This document shows, in pieces, positions 34,060-38,641 of a stretch of DNA of 38,641 bases. Within the stretch, counting starts at the first letter, position 1. Each line of letters starts with the position of its first letter. The notes below the pieces were generated by a model. The model made no database searches. It had not been told where the DNA came from and was given only the letters and a program-made list of their open reading frames with translations. The DNA is from Candidatus Hydrogenedentota bacterium (GTDB taxonomy: Bacteria > Hydrogenedentota > Hydrogenedentia > Hydrogenedentales > CAILVY01): positions 1 to 38,641 of the forward strand of contig JAKQOG010000131.1 of NCBI GenBank assembly GCA_029565395.1. The letters are read 5' to 3'. Made by a program: the position numbers and the translations under genes.

Positions 34060-35016
34060 TTAATGCTCATGCCCCCCATGCGAGGCTTCATGCACGATAA
34101 ACCCGCCTCCATTCACGGGGAAGTCATTGCCTTTGTTATATTCGGTGCCGTCGCTCACAAACTTTAAGAACGACACATGCCCATCCAAGTACAGTACATT
34201 GCACCCGCCAGGGACATGGTTAAAATGACTCGCATCGTCCCCGGATATCTCGTCCCAAAAAATCGGCAGCGTGGACTGCGCTTCCGCTGTCGCCGCGGGA
34301 TTATTAATGTCCGTGATCAGGAAGCGTTCGATCCCTTCACGAAGCCGGTAGGCAATTTTAGAGGCTTCCATCGCCTGTTTTCCCAGCGAGAATTCCCAAT
34401 CCTCATCCGCCGCAGCGATGGCCATTTCCCGCGTATTCGCGGCATCGGTGATTTCTGCCGCCTTCACCGCCAGCGCCTCCTCAAAAAAAGCAAAATCCGC
34501 GTCTGTTTTGAAAAGCGCCGGTTTTACCGCCCAGCCCAGATAACAATAGGGATGTTCATAGACTTCACATGGCTCAACAATCCCGTTATTCGTTGTGGCC
34601 ACTCCATCCTTGAACATATGCCCCTCTTCCTCGGCTTCCAGCCATGTACTTGCGGGTGTGTTCCCCTCATCCCACATCCCGACAGCGCTCCCGGCATACG
34701 GCGAACTCGGGCAGATCAGGACATTCACGTCTGACAGATATTCCGGATACACCGTTTCCATATCCATTATCGTCGCAAGGCCTATCGTCGGCGTGCCATC
34801 ACAATTTGTCGCTTTCAAATGGGGATACAACTCGCCCTTGGCCTCGTTCGCGTACATCTTAAGCACCAGCCCCAACTCTTTCAGATTGTTCGCGCAACTT
34901 GACCGACGCGCCGATTCCCGAGCCCGCGCCAGCGCCGGCAACAATATTGCCGCCAATATGCCAATAATGGCAATAACCACCAATAATTCAATTAATGTAA
35001 AACCATTCCGTTTCAT
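34060..35016 (-). CDS. Type IV prepilin-like protein with C-terminal DG motif
   Basis: The N-terminus [29 protein letters not shown] is a textbook prepilin cleavage/methylation site (cleavage between Gly5 and Phe6, Glu at +5) followed by the pilin helix. After [26 protein letters not shown] the body ends with [13 protein letters not shown], the H-x-DG-type motif of the pseudopilin-like families amplified in Planctomycetes and relatives (DUF1559-like). The last residues are His-rich ([10 protein letters not shown]). Its role may be pseudopilin, surface-fibre or cargo protein; no secretion genes are nearby. GAGG lies ten bases before the ATG. Confidence 0.85.
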   Translation of the reverse strand: MKRNGFTLIELLVVIAIIGILAAILLPALARARESARRSSCANNLKELGLVLKMYANEAKGELYPHLKATNCDGTPTIGLATIMDMETVYPEYLSDVNVLICPSSPYAGSAVGMWDEGNTPASTWLEAEEEGHMFKDGVATTNNGIVEPCEVYEHPYCYLGWAVKPALFKTDADFAFFEEALAVKAAEITDAANTREMAIAAADEDWEFSLGKQAMEASKIAYRLREGIERFLITDINNPAATAEAQSTLPIFWDEISGDDASHFNHVPGGCNVLYLDGHVSFLKFVSDGTEYNKGNDFPVNGGGFIVHEASHGGHEH

Positions 35017-35123
35017 GGGAGTAATTCCTCTCTATGTATTTCGAGAATACATGCATGTTTCAAAACATCACATGTTTTGATGCACTGAACCTGACAAAAA
35101 AGAAACGAACAATAGAAACAATG

Positions 35124-35405
35124 TCAGGAAGAGAGGGGGGGGCTGCGTAACGGGATGCATCCACGGCACTGCCATACCGGCAACATGTCGTTTGAGAACA
35201 CGAATACATAAGTGCATGGAATGCTGAATAGCGCTAGAACCAGCGCCAGAAGAGGCATCGCGATAGTTTGCAACGCAAGACACAGCGTGCAGTGCTCACC
35301 CAACGGATCAGAATGATCATGATGGTGAAATGCCCCAGCCAGCGCCGTGGCCAGCCACAGCGCCGCCAGCAACCACACCGCTATCCGATATGTCCGTTTT
35401 CGCAT
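35124..35405 (-). CDS. Small membrane protein with His/Cys metal-binding motif, DUF2946-like
   Basis: A 93-residue protein has an N-terminal hydrophobic segment (about 8-27), then HHHDHSDPLGEHCTLCLAL and a second hydrophobic segment (about 48-70). It ends with CRGCIPLRSPPLSS. The order helix, His-rich and CxxC motif, helix, R.PP tail is that of the DUF2946 family, often found with copper or cobalt handling genes. No such gene is adjacent here. ATG 35405 is chosen so the helix follows the basic MRKRTYR start; the frame opens further upstream at 35429. Confidence 0.6.
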   Translation of the reverse strand: MRKRTYRIAVWLLAALWLATALAGAFHHHDHSDPLGEHCTLCLALQTIAMPLLALVLALFSIPCTYVFVFSNDMLPVWQCRGCIPLRSPPLSS

Positions 35406-35534
35406 TACTGTTGCTCTTTCTAAAATCAATAGTAATATACCCCATTTTTACTTGTAGAACAAATGATCTCCAGTTGGCGCAGAATCGTTCTGCGCCTCTT
35501 TTTTGTGCTTTTCATTGCCCCTTTATGCTTAAAT

Positions 35535-35619
35535 AGCTGATGGCTGACCGCTGATGGCCCTGTCCTCCGACTTGTCCCGCGAAGCTTCAGCGAAGTGGGA
35601 AGCGCTTAGCGAAGGAGGA
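35535..35619. repeat. GCTGA repeat copy 2 and TCCTCC...GGAGGA palindrome
   Basis: AGCTGATGGCTGACCGCTGA (from 35535) is a second copy of the GCTGA repeat. It is followed by an imperfect palindrome, 35563-35619, bounded by TCCTCC and GGAGGA with GCGAAGC-type motifs inside. The GGAGGA end sits 28 bases before the next ATG and is too far to act as its ribosome binding site. The rest of the gap 35406-35646 holds nothing I recognise. Confidence 0.6.
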
Positions 35620-35646
35620 TGATAGCTTTAAAAAAGGTGTAAACCA

Positions 35647-36552
35647 ATGATCACAAATCGCATCTGCTTACTCATCGCACTGGCGTGCCTGCTCTCCCTT
35701 CCCGCATTTTCCATGCCCCTGTCCGCAATCCTGGAAAAAGACCAACTCTCCGTCACCGTGGATGGAAAACTCTTCACCGCCTATAAATTCGCGGCCACCC
35801 AAAAATACCCCTATTTCTTTCCCGTGAACGGCCCTGCATCAGGAACCTCCGTCACCACCGAAACCTCCGAGCCCTATCCGCACCACCATTCCCTGTTTTT
35901 CGGCTGCGACCGCGTTAACGGCGGCAATTATTGGCAAGATGCCAACGGACGCGGCCAAATTCTCTCCCAAGGTCCCAAAATCGAGGAAGCGAAGGGAGAA
36001 CGCATCTCTTTCATCGACGAATGCCTCTGGAAACAACCGGACCAGGAACCCATTATCCGTGATACGCGCCGCGTGACCATTACCGCGCCCGATGCCACCC
36101 ACTGCATCATCGACTTCGAGATCTCCCTCGAACCGCTCGTGGATATCACGATTGAAAAGACCAACCACTCCCTGTTCTCCGCACGGATGATCCCCGAACT
36201 CAACGTCACCTCCGGCGGAACCCTGATCAACGCGGAAGGCGCCTCCACCGAAAAAGGCACCTTCGGCGTCAAATCCCCCTGGTGCGACTACTTCGGTACA
36301 CGCAACGGCGTCACAGAAGGCCTTGCCATCTTCCAGAACCCGGCCAATCGCTGGTATCCCGCACCATGGTTCACCCGCGACTACGGATTCTTCTCGCCCA
36401 CCCCCATGTACTGGCTCGAAGGCGACAAATTAGAACTGCCCAAAGGCGAGAAACTCCCCTTAAAATACCGCGTCATCGTCCACGCCGGCGACACCAAAAC
36501 CGCCAACATCGCCGACTTGTTCCAGCAATACTCAAACACCGCAAAACCCTAA
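35647..36552 (+). CDS. Secreted DUF6807/PmoA-like protein
   Basis: The protein has 301 residues and a signal peptide (MITNRICLLIALACLLSLPAFS). SEPYPHHHSLFFGCDRVNGGNYW is the conserved His-rich block of the DUF6807 ('PmoA-like') family, which is common in Planctomycetes, Verrucomicrobia and Bacteroidetes near carbohydrate-utilisation genes. Despite the family name, no methane monooxygenase function is implied. Further conserved parts are CDYFGTRNGVTEGLAIFQNPANRW and PTPMYWLEGDKLELPKGEKLPLKYRVIVHAGD. The fold is thought to be a beta-sandwich like galactose mutarotase, but the reaction is unknown. AAAGGTG precedes the ATG by seven to eight bases. Confidence 0.8.
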   Translation: MITNRICLLIALACLLSLPAFSMPLSAILEKDQLSVTVDGKLFTAYKFAATQKYPYFFPVNGPASGTSVTTETSEPYPHHHSLFFGCDRVNGGNYWQDANGRGQILSQGPKIEEAKGERISFIDECLWKQPDQEPIIRDTRRVTITAPDATHCIIDFEISLEPLVDITIEKTNHSLFSARMIPELNVTSGGTLINAEGASTEKGTFGVKSPWCDYFGTRNGVTEGLAIFQNPANRWYPAPWFTRDYGFFSPTPMYWLEGDKLELPKGEKLPLKYRVIVHAGDTKTANIADLFQQYSNTAKP

Positions 36553-36636
36553 TATTCTTGGTGCCTTTGTGCCTCCGCGTGTATAGCTGTTTTTTATCCG
36601 TGTTCATCGGTGTTTTTCTGTGTTTCCATTTCCGAT

Positions 36637-36667
36637 AACTGACCGCTGAAGGCTGATAGCTGAAAGC
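36637..36667. repeat. GCTGA-type dispersed repeat, copy 3
   Basis: AACTGACCGCTGAAGGCTGA and the following TAGCTGAAAGC match the copies at 34027 and 35535. The copy ends right where the homology of the truncated SGNH hydrolase begins. Just before it (36556-36630) lies sequence of the form TTGGTGCCTTTGTGCCTCC, which looks like another dispersed intergenic repeat. Confidence 0.65.
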
Positions 36668-37167
36668 CTGTTTACTATGCCCAACGCGACGCCGTGAACC
36701 TCGGCATTGGGGGTGACCGCACCGAACACGTCCTCTGGCGGCTCCAGAACGGCAACCTTGAAGGAGGTATCAACCCCAAACTCGCTATCGTTATGATCGG
36801 CCAGAACAACGGCCCTCATAACACCGCCGAAGAAATCGCCGAAGGTGTCACGGACATCGTCCACCTCCTGCGCCAAAAACTCCCCAATACCAAAATCCTT
36901 CTCCTCGGCATCTTCTTCCGCGGCGAAAAAACCAACGACGAACAAATCAAACTCGCCAAGACAAACGACATCATTTCTAAACTCGCCGACAACCAGCACA
37001 TCTTCTACCTGAACATTAATAAAATCTTCCTCAACCCCGACGGCTCTATCCCCAAAGACCTCATGCCCGACTTCGAACACCCCAGCACCAAAGGCTTCCA
37101 GCTCTGGGCCCAAACCATCGAACCCACCGTCGCCGAATCGTTGGGCGATACCCCCATCAAACCCTAA
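36664..37167 (+). pseudogene. SGNH/GDSL hydrolase remnant, missing the catalytic-serine end
   Basis: The frame reads YYAQRDAVNLGIGGDRTEHV, then VMIGQNNGPHNTAEE and, near the end, LMPDFEHPSTKGFQLWAQTIEP. These are blocks II, III and V of the platelet-activating-factor acetylhydrolase-like SGNH family, including the final Asp/His pair. The block I region (FxGDS with the nucleophile) and any signal peptide are absent. Upstream in frame there is a stop at 36661-36663, immediately after a GCTGA repeat. A GTG at 36694 could start a 157-residue product, but it would lack the catalytic serine. It is best read as a 5'-deleted gene cut at the repeat. Confidence 0.75.
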
Positions 37168-37194
37168 CATAGCTCCGGTAGTAGCTCATATTAG

Positions 37195-37442
37195 TAGCTC
37201 CCATCTCCAGGGTCTGTCGATTTAATCCCCAAAACACTCCGAAAGAGGATTTCGAGGGTATCAAAAATGTCTCCTGGCTTACTGATCGTTGAATCTGGGG
37301 CATTTTGCGAAAGCGATTTTTTCCGTATACTGTAACAATGCTATTAAATCGACAGACCCTCCAGGTGGGAGTTTCTTTCATCATCACCAAAACCCAAAGT
37401 AGATCTCATTAGTAGCTCCCATCTCCAGGTGGGAGTTTCTTT
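37195..37442. repeat. Left REP pair of the RAYT locus
   Basis: Two REP units start at 37194 and 37412 with GTAG. Each has a palindrome with arms CTCCCA and TGGGAG around an 8-base loop, followed by TTTCTTT. The first is interrupted by a MITE after its CTCCAG; removing the insert restores a normal unit and a 64-bp spacing. A degenerate inverse fragment (ACCTGGAGATG, 37480-37490) and a decayed GTAGCTC stretch (37169-37194) flank them. The rest of 37168-37548 is intergenic without a gene. Confidence 0.85.
37211..37358. mobile_element. 148-bp MITE with 16-bp perfect TIRs and 6-bp target duplication
   Basis: GGTCTGTCGATTTAAT (37211-37226) is exactly inverted as ATTAAATCGACAGACC (37343-37358). CTCCAG flanks both ends (37205-37210 and 37359-37364). 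The uninterrupted REP units elsewhere in this locus carry CTCCAG once at the same position, so the insertion and duplication are directly demonstrated. A 5-bp duplication with one extra C at one end is the only other reading. The interior has no coding frame, so a transposase elsewhere in the genome must act on it. Confidence 0.9.
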
Positions 37443-37548
37443 AAAATTGTGCTAGACTTATCACCCTAAAAGATGTCCGACCTGGAGATGTGACCTACTA
37501 TTTTGATCACGTGCGTCGCCGGGTAAATATTAGGAAGGTGCGTTTAAA

Positions 37549-38232
37549 ATGGACACAACGATGTACGGCTATGTCTTCAATGCGTTTGAATCATTTACCC
37601 CATTAGGCGGTTACAAACGCAACTTGCCACACTGGCGAAAAGAAGGCGCCATCTATTTCGTTACATTTCGCTTGGCGGACTCAATCCCAGCCTCCGTCCT
37701 GCAAAAATGGATGGAAGAACGCCGTGCATGGTTAACCTCACATGGACTGATTGGAGAAATCCCTGATTCCGAATGGGAATCCCGTTACTTGGACATTCCC
37801 GAAGACATTCGTCAAAAATTCGAACGCGAAGAAATGCGCAAATACTTCGTCGAACTAGACAAATGCCACGGCAAATGCTTTTTAAAAAACAAAGAATGCA
37901 CTACGATTCTCCGTAATGCGCTTCTTTTCTTCAACGAACAACGCCTCTTATGCGGAGATTTTGTCATTATGCCCAATCATGTGCATTGGATCGTGACCCC
38001 ACTACAGAACTATGAGCTTGAAAATATTATGCAGTCGGTCAAGAGCTACTCCGCGCGATGTATAAACAAATCACTCGGACGCCATGGAAGACTCTGGCAA
38101 AAAGAAAGTTTCGATCACATCGTCCGAAACCCACCCCAACTAGAACGCATCCGCAACTACATTGAACAAAACCCCCACAAAGCAAAAATTCCCGACGGAT
38201 CATTTCTCTACCACAAATGCGATTGGCTATAG
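37549..38232 (+). CDS. REP-associated tyrosine transposase (RAYT), Y1/HUH family
   Basis: This 227-residue member of the IS200/IS605-like Y1 transposases has the RAYT layout: HWRKEGAIYFVTFRLADS near residue 28, IMPNHVHWIVTPL with the HUH pair His144/His146, VKSYSARCINKSLGRHGRLWQKESFDH, and RIRNYIEQNPHKA, where Tyr204 matches the catalytic tyrosine of E. coli TnpA-REP. All key residues are present, so it may be active. RAYTs cut and join single-stranded DNA at REP hairpins with a 5' GTAG, and GTAG-type REPs lie on both sides here. GGAAGGTG precedes the ATG by eight bases. An extra charged helical segment (about 50-110) makes it longer than E. coli TnpA-REP. Confidence 0.88.
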   Translation: MDTTMYGYVFNAFESFTPLGGYKRNLPHWRKEGAIYFVTFRLADSIPASVLQKWMEERRAWLTSHGLIGEIPDSEWESRYLDIPEDIRQKFEREEMRKYFVELDKCHGKCFLKNKECTTILRNALLFFNEQRLLCGDFVIMPNHVHWIVTPLQNYELENIMQSVKSYSARCINKSLGRHGRLWQKESFDHIVRNPPQLERIRNYIEQNPHKAKIPDGSFLYHKCDWL

Positions 38233-38271
38233 ACCACTTCCCCATACTCCCTCCGATAGTAGCTCCCATAG

Positions 38272-38617
38272 TAGCTCCCATCTCCAGGTGGGAGTTTCCT
38301 TCATCATCACCAAAACCCAAGTAGCCCTCATTAGTAGCTCCCATCTCCAGGTGGGAGTTTCTTTCATCATCCCCAAACCCCAAAGTAGCTCCCATAGTAG
38401 CCCCCATCTCCAGGTGGGAGTTTCTTTCATCATCACCAAAACCCAAGTAGCCCTCATTAGTAGCTCCCATCTCCAGGTGGGAGTTTCTTTCATAATCCCC
38501 AAACCCCAAAGTAGCGCCCATAGTAGCTCCCATCTCCAAGTGGGAGTTTCCTTCATCATCCCCAAACCCCAAAGTAGCCCTCATTAGTAGCTCCCATCTC
38601 CAGGTGGGAGTTTCTTT
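38272..38617. repeat. Right REP array, six units at 63-64-bp spacing
   Basis: REP units with GTAG and the CTCCCA/TGGGAG palindrome start near 38272, 38335, 38398, 38461, 38524 and 38588. The spacing is 63 bp four times, then 64. Minor changes: unit 3 has CCCCCA and unit 5 has CCAAG for CCAGG. The intervals alternate between two sequence types, one with CACCAAAACCCAAGTAGCC and one with CCCCAAACCCCAAAGTAGC, so the true period is about 126 bp (a dimer). Stretches 38233-38271 and 38618-38641 hold nothing else. Because 63 is a multiple of three, both strands stay open, which creates spurious reading frames. Confidence 0.9.
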
Positions 38618-38641
38618 ACACGCATAGGTTAATTTTCAAAA

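Noticed and set aside
35647..36552. Methane monooxygenase subunit, suggested by the family nickname PmoA
   Set aside because: The protein has a signal peptide and the DUF6807 His block, not the membrane helices or copper ligands of particulate methane monooxygenase.
38039..38584. Open frame of 181 codons (-) and 141 codons (+, 38162-38587) with repeated 21-residue units
   Set aside because: They are products of a 63-bp satellite whose period is a multiple of three; one begins inside the transposase gene and neither has a ribosome binding site.
38272..38617. Regular array of repeats with 33-bp intervals, resembling a CRISPR array
   Set aside because: The intervals are not unique; they alternate between two nearly constant sequences, the repeats carry GTAG plus a REP palindrome, and a RAYT, not cas genes, is adjacent.

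Overview
The window is bacterial chromosome carrying an anaerobe's redox genes, probably from an uncultured lineage near the PVC/FCB groups. Three things suggest this: an Rnf complex and an indolepyruvate:ferredoxin oxidoreductase, very large secreted repeat proteins ending in a duplicated 'SLSELLR.IQFFN' EF-hand-like module, and intergenic DNA full of short palindromic repeats. From memory that C-terminal module is common in Candidatus Hydrogenedentes, but I could not check this, so the taxonomic placement is tentative. No rRNA, tRNA, prophage or CRISPR was recognised.

Layout. 1-134: the 3' end of an Ala/Pro-rich protein gene made of a 42-bp minisatellite, followed by a terminator. 503-6073 (+): a secreted sialate O-acetylesterase-like SGNH hydrolase, a lipoprotein, an HtrA-type protease, glycogen synthase and a small membrane protein. 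6513-8635 (-): iorB and iorA, overlapping by ATGA; iorA lacks the usual C-terminal ferredoxin domain. 8807-21551 (-): three paralogous secreted proteins in tandem. Two are giants of about 1,850 residues (LRR, 16 InlB-type repeats arranged as four 4-unit super-repeats, two PASTA domains, EF-hand-like module). The third is a much shorter relative whose repeat array begins in the middle of a unit.

22181-32255 (-) is the centrepiece. It is an overlapping operon in the order rnfB, PFOR-like giant, rnfC, rnfD, rnfG, rnfE, rnfA and a small Cys-rich membrane protein. The 1,527-residue PFOR-like protein keeps the cysteines for all the pyruvate:ferredoxin oxidoreductase Fe-S clusters and gains a tethered extra ferredoxin domain. 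Its thiamine-diphosphate signature has gone and its pyrimidine-binding domain is shortened. It looks like a PFOR scaffold turned into an electron-transfer subunit of the ferredoxin-coupled ion pump.

32403-38641 is a mixed accessory segment: class II DAHP synthase (+), an orphan HicB-like gene of 55 codons (-), a type IV prepilin-like protein with a C-terminal DG motif (-), a DUF2946-like Cys/His membrane protein (-), a secreted DUF6807/PmoA-like protein (+), a 5'-truncated SGNH hydrolase remnant (+), and a REP-associated tyrosine transposase (RAYT) flanked on both sides by GTAG-type REP palindromes. One left-hand REP is split by a 148-bp MITE with perfect 16-bp terminal inverted repeats and a 6-bp target duplication.

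Ior would reduce ferredoxin during amino-acid fermentation, and Rnf would oxidise ferredoxin to reduce NAD+ and pump ions; the PFOR-like protein plausibly sits between them. The three surface proteins share a candidate promoter and probably act outside the cell.
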